Of a DNA stretch of 64,000 bases, positions 25,161 to 34,335 are shown piece after piece; within the stretch, counting starts at the first letter, position 1; each line of letters begins with the position of its first letter. A program made the translations under genes and the position numbers. The stretch spans positions 248,001 through 312,000 of the forward strand of contig NZ_AP031575.1 of assembly GCF_040436405.1 (NCBI RefSeq), read 5' to 3'. The DNA is from Marinomonas sp. THO17. GTDB taxonomy: Bacteria; Pseudomonadota; Gammaproteobacteria; Pseudomonadales; Marinomonadaceae. The notes beneath the pieces were generated by a model, which had not been told where the DNA came from, did no database searches, and saw only the letters and a list, made by a program, of their open reading frames with translations.

Positions 25161-28100
25161 ATGTCTAAAGTAGAGGCCACGTTAAAAATTGCACAATCTT
25201 TGATGGCTGCACCCTATGCTGCTTTGGTATATCAAAACGGGCAAATCGTTTCTAATGGTAAATTAAAGCACTATTCTTTCGCCGATGCTTTGGCCACCAA
25301 TTTGGCCATGCAAGGTTCTCATCGCATTGTCGATATTGAAACCGAAGTGGATTTGCCTCCGATTCTTCGAGACATATCGTCATTGCGACTTTGTTTTGTT
25401 GAGCCTATTAAGCAGTGTCGCGCGACTTTAGTTTGTCTTGGTGAAGAGCCTTATTCAAGAACAGGAGCGAATCTTGACCAAGATTTGGAAGCTTTGGTGA
25501 GTTTGCTTGCGACGATTTTGTCCGGTCAAAGTGGAGGCATTGCTCGTCAAGATCTGTTGAACCTACACGATAATATCCCGGCATTTGTCGCTCTAGTCGA
25601 CAAAGATTTGCGTTATGAATTTGTTAATGAAACCTATGAGCGTCGTTTTTCCTTACCAAGACAGGAAATTATCGGCAAGCGTATTCCTGAACTCATACCA
25701 GCAGAATATTTCTCGAAAATTAGCGACAAACTTGCTGAGGGTCTGTTGGGTAAACCTGTGAACTATAATTATCAAGTGAACATTGGTGATAATAAAGAGC
25801 AGCGTTTTATTCAATCATCCTATGTACCAAGATTCGAAAATGGTCAGGTAACAGGTTTATATCTATGCATGCAAGATATTACTGCTCAACGGCGTACCAT
25901 AAACACGCTTAAATCCTTGCATAGTGTGACTGCCGACAGTGAGTTATCACTCGATGAAAAGTTACAAAAAATACTGTCAGTTGGCTGTAAGCAGTTTTCT
26001 TTGCCTTTTGGCTTGATCAGTAAAATTGATGGTTCGCTGTATGAAGTTAAACATGCTTTTACGCCAAATGGAGAGGTGCCTGTTGGGGCAACCTTTGAAC
26101 TTGATGGAACCTATTGCGTTCATACCTTAAACAATGACTTGCCAACGGCCTATCATCATACCGGAATCAGTGAAATTCAAAACCACCCATGTTATCAAGC
26201 GTTTGGCTTGGAAGCTTATATTGGCATTGTTATCTATGTGGATAATCAGCGCTATGGAACATTAAACTTTTCCAGTCCTAACCCTAAGTTTGAAGCATTT
26301 GGAGAAGATGACTTTGAGCTGATGAAGCTATTAGGACAGTGGGTTGGTAATGCGATAACGACTCACCTTGCTGAGGTCAAAATTAAACAAGCTAAACGTC
26401 AACAAGAGTTGATTTTAGAAGCCGTTCATGAAGGGATATTTGGTATCAGCTTAGAAGGTGAAATTACCTTTGTAAATACGGCTGCTTGTAACATCTTAGG
26501 CTATTTATCAGAAAACATATTAGGTAAAAATATACTCAACCTTGTTAACACATCTGAGCCAAGTTACTTATCCTGCCAACCTGTTTTGACCGCTATTCAG
26601 CATACTTTGTCATCTGGACAACAGAGTCAAGTCAGAGCAGAGCACGTCTCACAAACGGGGGAGCAATTTGTTTGTGAGTATTCCTGTATGGCGGTTCGTG
26701 ATGAGCAGAATCGTATTACGGGGGCTGTGGTTTCCTTCCAAGATAGAACGGAACAAATTCATGCTGAACAAGATTTGCGTGAGCAGAAAAAAATGTTCGA
26801 GTCTTTGTTCATGAATGCACCAGAAGCCATAGTCTTTGTCGACCATCAGCGTGTTATCAAAATGGTGAATCCTGCTTTTTGTGACATGTTTGGTTATCAA
26901 GTTGATGAAGTGATTGGTCAAACGACTGAACATTTGTATGCCGCTGAAAGTGATTATGTGGATTTAGGTCATAAATATTATGGCGAACAGCACATTGAAT
27001 CAGACCGATATCTAGCCGCTTATCGTAGCAAACAGGGGGGGATTTTTCATGCGGAAACCATAGGCAGTCGTATTGAGGACCAGGATGGACAGTTGCTTGG
27101 CTACATAGCCCATGTGCGTGATGTGAGTCAGCGTCTTGAGGTTGAGCGTAAAATGATCAATACCAATATACGCTTGTCGATTGCTGCAGATGCGGCTGGT
27201 ATTGGTGTGTGGGAATTTGATTTAGCTGATCGTCACTTGCAATGGGATGATTGGATGTACCGTTTATATGGTATTTCAAAAGACCACAAAACCTCGCCTA
27301 TGGAAGTATGGGAAGCGAGTGTTCATCCAGAAGACAGAGAGAAGCTGCAAGAAATTCTCAGTGGCATTGAGCAAAGTGGTTTTCAAGTAGAAAATCAACA
27401 AGAAGCATCCGCTATTGCGCAAAAATTGGATTTTGATTTTCGTATTACTCGTCGTGATGGACAGTTACGTTATCTTAAATCGAATGCAGCCGTATTGTTT
27501 GACGAGCAAGGTGTCGCCACTCGTTTAGTTGGTGTGAACATGGATATCACGTCACGTAAAGAAACGGAGGAATTACTCCGTACCGCGAGTGAACAGGCGG
27601 TGGCGGCCAGTAAGGCGAAAAGCAACTTTTTAGCCACCATGAGTCATGAAATCAGAACGCCATTAAATGGTGTACTTGGGATGGCTGAACTGATGGCGGG
27701 AACCAAATTAGATCGAGAGCAAAGCGAGCAATTACGTGTGTTGCGAGACTCAGGTGAAAGTTTGTTGGAGTTGATTGACGGTATTCTAGATTTTTCTAAG
27801 ATTGAGGCTGGTCACTTGTCTATTGAACGGGTGGATTTTGATCTGGAAAAAGCCATCTTTGATGTGGTGCGATTACTGATGGTGAAAGCGGAGGAGAAAG
27901 GCATTGATTTATTGGTTGAGTATCAAGATTCCTGTCCGCGTTATTTGGTAGGTGATGTTTTCCGTATTAAACAAGTCCTCACTAATTTGGTCAGTAATGC
28001 GATTAAATTTACTCATGTGGGACATGTGCTGATTTCTGTCAAAGGTCAGACCGATAAGCAAGGTCGCGTTTCTTTTGTGATGAGTATTTCTGATACAGGA

Positions 28101-29597
28101 GTGGGCATAGCGAAAGAGGCTCAACCACATTTATTCAATGCTTTTGTACAGGCTGATAGTTCAACAACGCGTAAATTTGGTGGTACAGGGTTGGGGTTAG
28201 CCATCACCAAGCAATTGGTTGGATTAATGAATGGCAGTGTAGCATTGGATAGTGAGTTAAATATTGGTTCCTGTTTTAGTGTCTCGTTAACCTTACCTGA
28301 AAGTCATGCCAAACCAAGGCCAGAAGTTGTTGCCGATGAGGCTTTATTGGTCGGCAAGAAAACCATTGTTATTGATGACAATGAAACCAATCTAACCATT
28401 CTTAAAAACCAATTATCTTCTTTCGGTATTGCGGCGCATACCGAGTCGAAACCACAAAAAGCCTTATCTCGAATTCATGGGGCTTACGATAATAATCAAG
28501 CCTACGAGATCATTATATTGGACTACATGATGCCCGAACTAGATGGCCTAATGCTATCAAGAAAAATTCGTGAATTATGTGGTTCTTTATACCAGCCAAT
28601 TATCTTGATTACTTCTTCAGCCGGCTTGTTGTCTCATCAAGAATTAACGGATGCAGGGATAAACTTGTGTATTGCAAAGCCCATGGGGGCCAGAAGCTTG
28701 AAGAAAGGCCTTGCTTATTGTTTGTCCAAAGACGTTTTGGCTTATCAGGTCATTAGCGACGATCAGACTGCCATAGAAGAGGTTAGTTCTGAACAAACGC
28801 TTAGCAAACGAGACTCTCGTGACCGTATTTTGGTAGTCGAGGATATGAAAGCCAATATGGCGGTTGCTCATGGCGTATTGAGCCGCATGGGTTTTGAGGT
28901 AATTGAAGCAACGAATGGTGCTATCGGTGTGGAATGTTGGCAAGAATATCATCCAAATTTGATTCTGATGGATTTACACATGCCTGTGATGGACGGTTTA
29001 ACGGCCATGAGGCACATTCGACAAGCGGAAAAAAATCAGCAATTAAAAAAACGTGTGCCGATTTTTGCGCTAACGGCCGACATTATGCCTGAAACCTCAG
29101 CTGAAGTTTTTCGTGCTGGTGGTGATGGTGTCCTTCCTAAACCTTTTAAACAGATTCATTTGTCTCAGATTATTGAAGAGTGGTTGCCAAATCATGACCA
29201 TGATTCATTAGGCGGTGAAGATCTTATACAGCCTGCTCAGTTGGAAGCAAAAGATAGTGTGATTGATATTAGCGTTCTGCATGGTTTAAAGGAGGCGCTA
29301 GGAGGTGATATCCGTTTATTAGTGAATGCTTTCTTCGAAGATACGGAGAGTTTGATGTCTCGCTTTGATGAGATTCATTATTCATCAGAAGCAGCAGAAA
29401 AAATTAGTCAGTTAGCGCACAGTTTAAAATCTGTCAGTCAGAATGTGGGGGCAATGGCATTATCTGAATTGGCTGCTAGGCTTGAAATACAAGGACGCGA
29501 AGGAGAGATTATGGATTACGCACAGCAAGCGAAGAATCTTAAGGTTATGTATCAAAAAGTGAAAAATGAATTAAATCGTGTGATGGTCGAATTATGA
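25161..29597 (+). CDS. Hybrid sensor histidine kinase (PAS-GAF-PAS-PAS-PAS-HisKA-HATPase-REC-REC-Hpt)
   Basis: A 1478-residue signalling protein with no obvious membrane segment. In order: an N-terminal region of unknown type (1-125), PAS (about 130-245, HDNIPAFVALVDKDLRYEFVN), GAF (about 265-405) and PAS (about 415-535). Two more PAS follow (about 545-665 and 680-800). HisKA has the phospho-acceptor His in MSHEIRTPLNG (about 829), followed by HATPase (NLVSNAIKFT, DTGVGI, GTGLGLAI). Then come REC1 (Asp about 1121, LDYMMPELDG), REC2 (Asp about 1271, MDLHMPVMDG) and a C-terminal Hpt domain with LAHSLKS (His about 1420). It overlaps the following REC-GGDEF gene by ATGA, pointing to a phosphorelay ending in cyclic-di-GMP control. 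The signal is unknown. Confidence 0.93.
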   Translation: MSKVEATLKIAQSLMAAPYAALVYQNGQIVSNGKLKHYSFADALATNLAMQGSHRIVDIETEVDLPPILRDISSLRLCFVEPIKQCRATLVCLGEEPYSRTGANLDQDLEALVSLLATILSGQSGGIARQDLLNLHDNIPAFVALVDKDLRYEFVNETYERRFSLPRQEIIGKRIPELIPAEYFSKISDKLAEGLLGKPVNYNYQVNIGDNKEQRFIQSSYVPRFENGQVTGLYLCMQDITAQRRTINTLKSLHSVTADSELSLDEKLQKILSVGCKQFSLPFGLISKIDGSLYEVKHAFTPNGEVPVGATFELDGTYCVHTLNNDLPTAYHHTGISEIQNHPCYQAFGLEAYIGIVIYVDNQRYGTLNFSSPNPKFEAFGEDDFELMKLLGQWVGNAITTHLAEVKIKQAKRQQELILEAVHEGIFGISLEGEITFVNTAACNILGYLSENILGKNILNLVNTSEPSYLSCQPVLTAIQHTLSSGQQSQVRAEHVSQTGEQFVCEYSCMAVRDEQNRITGAVVSFQDRTEQIHAEQDLREQKKMFESLFMNAPEAIVFVDHQRVIKMVNPAFCDMFGYQVDEVIGQTTEHLYAAESDYVDLGHKYYGEQHIESDRYLAAYRSKQGGIFHAETIGSRIEDQDGQLLGYIAHVRDVSQRLEVERKMINTNIRLSIAADAAGIGVWEFDLADRHLQWDDWMYRLYGISKDHKTSPMEVWEASVHPEDREKLQEILSGIEQSGFQVENQQEASAIAQKLDFDFRITRRDGQLRYLKSNAAVLFDEQGVATRLVGVNMDITSRKETEELLRTASEQAVAASKAKSNFLATMSHEIRTPLNGVLGMAELMAGTKLDREQSEQLRVLRDSGESLLELIDGILDFSKIEAGHLSIERVDFDLEKAIFDVVRLLMVKAEEKGIDLLVEYQDSCPRYLVGDVFRIKQVLTNLVSNAIKFTHVGHVLISVKGQTDKQGRVSFVMSISDTGVGIAKEAQPHLFNAFVQADSSTTRKFGGTGLGLAITKQLVGLMNGSVALDSELNIGSCFSVSLTLPESHAKPRPEVVADEALLVGKKTIVIDDNETNLTILKNQLSSFGIAAHTESKPQKALSRIHGAYDNNQAYEIIILDYMMPELDGLMLSRKIRELCGSLYQPIILITSSAGLLSHQELTDAGINLCIAKPMGARSLKKGLAYCLSKDVLAYQVISDDQTAIEEVSSEQTLSKRDSRDRILVVEDMKANMAVAHGVLSRMGFEVIEATNGAIGVECWQEYHPNLILMDLHMPVMDGLTAMRHIRQAEKNQQLKKRVPIFALTADIMPETSAEVFRAGGDGVLPKPFKQIHLSQIIEEWLPNHDHDSLGGEDLIQPAQLEAKDSVIDISVLHGLKEALGGDIRLLVNAFFEDTESLMSRFDEIHYSSEAAEKISQLAHSLKSVSQNVGAMALSELAARLEIQGREGEIMDYAQQAKNLKVMYQKVKNELNRVMVEL

Positions 29598-30505
29598 AAG
29601 TACTAATTGCCGATGATACTAATACGGATCGTTTGTTGCTGAAATTGCTTTTGAGCAAGCTTGGATGTGATGTGATTGAAGCCAGAGACGGTTTAGAGGT
29701 AATTGAAGAGTATCAAAGCCATATTAATGACATTGATCTTATTTTGGTTGATGTGCAAATGCCCAAGATGAATGGTTTTGCTGCAGTTAAGCAGATTCGC
29801 TCCTTACAACAAGAGGGTGGGCAAGAGTGGTTTCCCATCATCTTTCTGAGTGCCAGTGATGAGGAAGGTGATATTGAAGACGCGATTCACGCCGGTGGTG
29901 ACGACTACCTGATTAAACCCATCAGTCAAAAAATCCTCTCTGCCAAAATGCTAGCGATGAGGCGAATAGCGGATATGCGTGGCCGCCTCGTTGCCTCTAA
30001 CAAGATGCTTGAAGAGTTGGCATCAACGGATCATTTAACTGGCGTCGCTAACCGTCGCAGTTTTGAGGTGATGCTGGATGATGCGTTAGAAAGTGTTGAT
30101 AGTGAAGGCATATCCATTGCGTGCGGTATATTTGATTTGGATAAATTTAAACACATTAATGATGCTTATGGTCATGATGTGGGTGACAAGGTGCTTATTG
30201 AGATAAGCAATTGTGTTCGAGATAATCTATCTGAAAAGGATAAGTTGGGACGTTTAGGTGGCGAGGAGTTTGGTTTGATTCTGTTTGATGATCATCAAGA
30301 TAAGCTGGTTAAGCGTTTAGAGCATATTCGATCGAAAGTTGAAGAATGCGTGATAAAGAGCAAACAAGAGGAGATTAAGGTAACCATTAGCATGGGAGCA
30401 GTCGTTTTATCCCCCGAGTTGAATACTAAGCGTAAAGTGCTTAAGCGAGCGGATGAGCTCTTGTATAAAGCCAAGGATCAAGGCCGTAATAGATTGTTGA
30501 TGTAG
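29594..30505 (+). CDS. Response regulator with GGDEF (diguanylate cyclase) domain
   Basis: A 303-residue protein. The REC domain (1-125) has Asp53 in LILVDVQMPKMNG and a C-terminal lysine in YLIKPI. The GGDEF domain (about 145-303) has active-site GGEEF in GRLGGEEFGLIL, a substitution still compatible with activity, plus DLDKFKHINDAYGHDVGD. The inhibitory I-site RxxD expected before the motif reads SEKD, so product feedback is probably absent. It is translationally coupled to the hybrid kinase, whose Hpt domain is the likely phosphate donor. Predicted output: cyclic-di-GMP synthesis. Confidence 0.93.
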   Translation: MKVLIADDTNTDRLLLKLLLSKLGCDVIEARDGLEVIEEYQSHINDIDLILVDVQMPKMNGFAAVKQIRSLQQEGGQEWFPIIFLSASDEEGDIEDAIHAGGDDYLIKPISQKILSAKMLAMRRIADMRGRLVASNKMLEELASTDHLTGVANRRSFEVMLDDALESVDSEGISIACGIFDLDKFKHINDAYGHDVGDKVLIEISNCVRDNLSEKDKLGRLGGEEFGLILFDDHQDKLVKRLEHIRSKVEECVIKSKQEEIKVTISMGAVVLSPELNTKRKVLKRADELLYKAKDQGRNRLLM

Positions 30506-30522
30506 CATGGGGGCGTTATAAT
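30494..30522 (+). promoter_or_regulatory. Possible promoter for the marC-family gene
   Basis: TTGTTG (30494-30499) and a perfect TATAAT (30517-30522) are 17 bases apart. They overlap the end of the GGDEF gene and lie 35 bases before the next ATG. Confidence 0.5.
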
Positions 30523-30556
30523 CCCGCGCACTTAAAATTGAATAAAACGAAACCCT

Positions 30557-31168
30557 ATGAATACCGATTTTTCCATACTTTCCGCTACCTTGTTATTTCT
30601 CTTTGTTATTGATCCTTTTGGCAATATTCCTATTTTATTAGCAGCCATGAAAGGCGTGGCGCAAAGACGCCAATCGCAAATCGTCCTGCGTGACGGCATC
30701 ATTGGTTTGGTCATTCTAGTGTGCTTTTTGTTTTTCGGGGCAGAGTTTTTGGCTTTATTGCATTTGGAAACCGAGTCGATTTCGATCGCTGGTGGTGTGG
30801 TGCTATTTGTCATTGCCTTAAAAATGATTTTTCCCAGCGTGGTTCAAGCAGATAAACATCAACCCCTAGAGCCTTTTATTGTTCCTATCTCTATTCCTAT
30901 GCTAGCAGGTCCATCTACTTTGGCGACTTTGTTGGTTATGGTAAAAAGCTATCCACAACAACAAACGGGTTTATTAATTTCTGTCTTTGCTGCTTGGGGA
31001 ATCTCTGTGGTGATTTTAGCCTTGGCACCTTTATTGAATCGCATTTTGAGAGAGAAGGGCTTGGCTGCCCTCGAACGATTGATGGGGATGTTGTTATTAA
31101 TGATGGCTGTTCAAATGCTGGTTAATGGTGTCCGTAGTCTCTTTACCCATACTATGGCTGCACTTTGA
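30557..31168 (+). CDS. MarC/YhgN-family membrane protein
   Basis: A 203-residue inner-membrane protein with about six hydrophobic segments. The opening LFLFVIDPFGNIPILLA and the PISIPMLAGPSTLATLLV motif (about residues 112-129) are characteristic of the MarC/UPF0056 family. Despite the name, the family is not established as a drug-resistance determinant and its transport role is unsettled. No strong ribosome site precedes the ATG. It is transcribed alone, convergent with rraA. Confidence 0.88.
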   Translation: MNTDFSILSATLLFLFVIDPFGNIPILLAAMKGVAQRRQSQIVLRDGIIGLVILVCFLFFGAEFLALLHLETESISIAGGVVLFVIALKMIFPSVVQADKHQPLEPFIVPISIPMLAGPSTLATLLVMVKSYPQQQTGLLISVFAAWGISVVILALAPLLNRILREKGLAALERLMGMLLLMMAVQMLVNGVRSLFTHTMAAL

Positions 31169-31197
31169 TTGGTGTTTGAGGATGTTAAGCGCTTGCT

Positions 31198-31686
31198 CTA
31201 TTGAGGTAGAGCAAGCTCATGTTTGGCAACCAAAACCCCGTTTAGGTCACAGTAAATAAAGTCACCCGATTCAATATGAATGCCAGCAAAACTTAAGGCC
31301 TTACCTATGTCTCCTAAGCCACGTTTTTCAGTGGGCATGGGGTGAGCACATAATGCTTTAATGCCAATGTTTAATTCGGCTTGAGCCGCCACATCACGAA
31401 TGGCGCCATAGATGACAAAGCCTTCCCAGCCATTATTTACCGCTTTTTCTGCTAACATATCACCTAATAGGGCACGACGTTTACTACCGCCGCCATCCAC
31501 TACCATTACTTTGCCACGACCATCTTGACTGACTAACTCGCGAACTCGACTATTGTCCTCAAAGCAAGCCACAGTAACAGCTTGACCATAAAAATGCGTC
31601 TTTTTACCAAACGATTGAAAAACTGGCTCGGCTATGTCGATTTCTTTTGGATAGAGATCACATAAATCGGGCAGTAAATCTTTCAT
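31198..31686 (-). CDS. rraA: Ribonuclease E activity regulator RraA
   Basis: A 162-residue protein of normal length (E. coli 161). TPDLCD-like PDLCDLYP opening, FGKKTHFYGQAVTV, VDGGGSKRRALLGDMLA (about 82-98), GWEGFVIYGAIRD and the HPMPTEKRGLGD motif identify the family. RraA binds RNase E and inhibits its activity, altering mRNA turnover. RBS GAGGA precedes the ATG by nine bases. A 10-bp perfect hairpin (31191-31216) straddles the stop codon but lacks a T run, so termination there is doubtful. Confidence 0.95.
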   Translation of the reverse strand: MKDLLPDLCDLYPKEIDIAEPVFQSFGKKTHFYGQAVTVACFEDNSRVRELVSQDGRGKVMVVDGGGSKRRALLGDMLAEKAVNNGWEGFVIYGAIRDVAAQAELNIGIKALCAHPMPTEKRGLGDIGKALSFAGIHIESGDFIYCDLNGVLVAKHELALPQ

Positions 31687-31792
31687 AAGCTTTCCTCATC
31701 TTTTGGATTTATTGTTCTTTGACTTTAAAAGCACTATCAGAATTTAACCACTTTCGTCTTAGTATAATGAGTATAGACAAAGGTGATAAAAG

Positions 31793-32302
31793 TTATTCTG
31801 GATTCAGTTCACTGGTATCAATTAACTCGTATTCGGCGGCGATCTGCAGTAATTGCACGATCAATTCGTCTGGTGGAAGTAGATGCAGGGCAGAATGTTG
31901 TCCTTGATCTTCAAATGCTTCGTTTAGATCGACACCATGTTCATTAAACCATTGATGGATACTAAGTATCTCAAAGCTTGGGTCTAAAGCTTTGGTATCG
32001 TAAGTGGCTTCTACTAATTTAGAAAGCATTTCTGGATCCAGTGCATAAATGACATCTGTGTCAAATTCATTGGTCCATTCAGCCAATATATCACTGGCTT
32101 CAAAACCGAATTCATAAAGCTGTTGTTCGTCCAAATCCTGAGCATTTGGCTCAATTGTATAATGATGAAGCCAGTCATCATCTGGTATGACTAGGACCTC
32201 TTTCACTTGAGCGTCATGGGTTGACCAAGTAAATAATAAAGGGAAAGTAGGATCGTCAGGAGAGTTGGCGACAGCTGTGATGAATATAGGTAAACTTGCC
32301 AT
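31793..32302 (-). CDS. Conserved-looking hypothetical acidic protein
   Basis: A 169-residue, strongly acidic soluble protein without signal peptide or membrane segment. Codon use and a full-length frame support a real gene, divergent from the carboxypeptidase gene by only 31 bases. The arrangement VLVIPDDDWLHHYTIEP followed by helices faintly recalls DnaQ-like RNase H-fold exonuclease relatives, but the catalytic acidic motif DxE is not visible at the N-terminus. I would not assign that function. No strong ribosome site is seen before the ATG. Confidence 0.6.
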   Translation of the reverse strand: MASLPIFITAVANSPDDPTFPLLFTWSTHDAQVKEVLVIPDDDWLHHYTIEPNAQDLDEQQLYEFGFEASDILAEWTNEFDTDVIYALDPEMLSKLVEATYDTKALDPSFEILSIHQWFNEHGVDLNEAFEDQGQHSALHLLPPDELIVQLLQIAAEYELIDTSELNPE

Positions 32303-32333
32303 AATTTAGAACCATGCTTGTTAAGGAAGAAAA

Positions 32334-33482
32334 ATGACCAGCCGAATCAAGATCAGCAGTGCATTTGATGGTGGAAATATCTCTGTTATTAATGCCTTAG
32401 AGCCGGACAATATTAGAGTAAAGATCCCTCATGATACAAACTCTAAATTTTTGCAGTGGTTTTATTTCCGTCTTCAAGGAGGCATGGGTGAAGAATGTGT
32501 GATTTATTTTGACAATGCCAGTGAGGCAGCTTATCCGGACGGATGGGTGGATTATCAAGCTGTCGCATCCTATGACAGGGAAGAATGGTTTCGCGTGCCG
32601 ACCGATTATCAAGATGGAAAATTAGTGATTCGTCATCAGCCAGAACAGGACAGCATTTATTATGCTTATTTCGCACCATACAGCTATGAGCGCCATTTAG
32701 ACATGATAGCGTGGGCGGCGAGTCATCAAGATTGTATAACGCATCATCTTGGTGAAACGGCTGAAGGTCGTGATATTACTATGTTGGAAATTAGTCAAAC
32801 TCAAGGTTTGGCAAAGAATGTTTGGATTATCGCCAGACAACATCCTGGAGAAACCATGGCGGAGTGGTTTGTAGAAGGATTGTTGGAACGTCTTTTTGAT
32901 GAATCTCACCCAATTGCGCGCAGTTTATTACAAAGTTGTCGTTTTTATGTGGTGCCTCACATGAATCCTGATGGGGCAGTGCATGGTAACTTACGGGTTA
33001 ATTCTAAAGGTGTAAATTTGAATCGTGAGTGGAAAAATCCAACTCAAGAATTCAGTCCAGAAGTCTTGGCAGTACAGACGAAAATGGCGGAAACCGGGGT
33101 GGATTTGTTTCTGGATATTCATGGTGATGAAACTTTGCCTGTTAACTTTGTTGATGGTTGTAAAGGTATTCCGTCCTTTGATGCACGTATGCAAGGCATG
33201 GAAACCTTGTTTGAAGATGTTTTTAAAGTGGTCAGTCCAGATTTTCAGACCGATATTGGCTATGCAGCAGATCAGTTTGGAGAGGCGAATTTGACCGTTG
33301 CCACCAAATGGGTAGGTGAAACATATCGCTGTTTGTCATTTACCTTAGAAATGCCTTTTAAAGATAATCAGAATTTGCCCGATGACATAGTAGGATGGTC
33401 TCCTGAAAGAGCGAAAATATTAGGTGCGGATGTACTTTATCCAATATATCAAGTTATTCATAGTGCCTACATGAAGGTCTAA
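32334..33482 (+). CDS. M14-family zinc carboxypeptidase (cytosolic carboxypeptidase/Nna1-like)
   Basis: A 382-residue protein. An N-terminal beta-sandwich domain (about 1-125, including LQGGMGEECVIYFDNASEA) precedes the catalytic domain. The zinc ligands are His and Glu in ARQHPGETMAEW (about 168-171) and His in LFLDIHGDE (about 263). RVNSKGVNLNREW lies between, and the general base Glu is in SFTLEMPF (about 341). This matches the M14D cytosolic carboxypeptidases such as the Pseudomonas aeruginosa structure PaCCP, relatives of eukaryotic tubulin deglutamylases. There is no signal peptide, so it is cytoplasmic. The bacterial substrate is unknown. RBS AGGAAG precedes the ATG; efpL follows after 37 bases. 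Confidence 0.9.
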   Translation: MTSRIKISSAFDGGNISVINALEPDNIRVKIPHDTNSKFLQWFYFRLQGGMGEECVIYFDNASEAAYPDGWVDYQAVASYDREEWFRVPTDYQDGKLVIRHQPEQDSIYYAYFAPYSYERHLDMIAWAASHQDCITHHLGETAEGRDITMLEISQTQGLAKNVWIIARQHPGETMAEWFVEGLLERLFDESHPIARSLLQSCRFYVVPHMNPDGAVHGNLRVNSKGVNLNREWKNPTQEFSPEVLAVQTKMAETGVDLFLDIHGDETLPVNFVDGCKGIPSFDARMQGMETLFEDVFKVVSPDFQTDIGYAADQFGEANLTVATKWVGETYRCLSFTLEMPFKDNQNLPDDIVGWSPERAKILGADVLYPIYQVIHSAYMKV

Positions 33483-33519
33483 CCTCACTTTTTGTTGTTG
33501 ATTTATTAGGAAGATAAAC

Positions 33520-34092
33520 ATGCCAAAGGCAAGTGAAATCAAAAAAAATGCTGCCATTGAATTCGAAGGCAAAACCTACATAGTGAAAGACGTTGAACGC
33601 TCAGTCCCGCAAGGACGTGCAGGTGGTAGTTTATACCGCATGCGCATGTATGATGTGGTGTCGGGTCGAAAATTGGATGAAACTTTTAAGGATTCTGACA
33701 TGATCAATCTGGCGGATTTGATTCGTCGTCCTGTCATGTTTTCCTATCTAGATGGCGAAGAGTATGTCTTTATGGACAGTGAGAATTTCACGCCATACAA
33801 CTTAAATCAACGCAGTATCGAAGAAGATATTCTATTCTTAAATGAAGAAACCAGTGGCATTCAAGTGGTGTTGGTCAATGATATACCTGTCGCATTGGAC
33901 ATGCCAACCAATGTTGAGTTGGAGGTTATTGAAACGGATCCGTCTATTAAAGGCGCTTCGGCAACATCGCGAACTAAGCCCGCCGTACTTTCAACCGGTG
34001 CAGTGGTTCAGGTGCCTGAGCACATTTCAACCGGTGATCGCATTAAAGTTAATATTGACGAGCGTAAATTTGCTGGCCGCGCAGAAAAATAA
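33520..34092 (+). CDS. efpL: Elongation factor P-like protein EfpL (YeiP)
   Basis: A 190-residue three-domain EF-P paralogue. [24 protein letters not shown], the KOW-like first domain, [17 protein letters not shown], and the closing [28 protein letters not shown] all match EfpL/YeiP rather than canonical EF-P. The loop that in EF-P carries the modified lysine reads [11 protein letters not shown], with Arg near the tip as known for EfpL, so it should act unmodified. EfpL relieves ribosome stalling at difficult motifs such as polyproline. RBS AGGAAG precedes the ATG. Confidence 0.95.
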   Translation: MPKASEIKKNAAIEFEGKTYIVKDVERSVPQGRAGGSLYRMRMYDVVSGRKLDETFKDSDMINLADLIRRPVMFSYLDGEEYVFMDSENFTPYNLNQRSIEEDILFLNEETSGIQVVLVNDIPVALDMPTNVELEVIETDPSIKGASATSRTKPAVLSTGAVVQVPEHISTGDRIKVNIDERKFAGRAEK

Positions 34093-34160
34093 CAGGCATT
34101 CATATCGTTCATCAGCAATATGACAGGAAATCAGGATAGTTTAGGGGCGCAGGAGCAATA

Positions 34161-34174
34161 ACATCTTAAGATGT
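34161..34174. repeat. Perfect 14-bp palindrome upstream of the chemoreceptor gene
   Basis: ACATCTTAAGATGT reads the same on both strands, 162 bases before the chemoreceptor ATG. The rest of the 243-bp gap (34093-34335) shows nothing else clear. It could be a regulator site or chance. Confidence 0.35.
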
Positions 34175-34335
34175 CTTCCCTAGCAAAGTGATTAATAGCA
34201 GCTTAGCTACTTTTAATCGAGTAGAACTGAGAGAGGGTTATATTGTCTCAAGGTGCAATAGTAGCTTTCTTTCTAACTGTGTTTTCCTATAAACAGTTGT
34301 TAACACAGGGATTCTTTGTCAATTTGAGGTTTAAA

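Noticed and set aside
31191-31216. 10-bp hairpin at the end of rraA as a terminator
   Set aside because: It has no T run on either strand and overlaps the stop codon; left as unproven.
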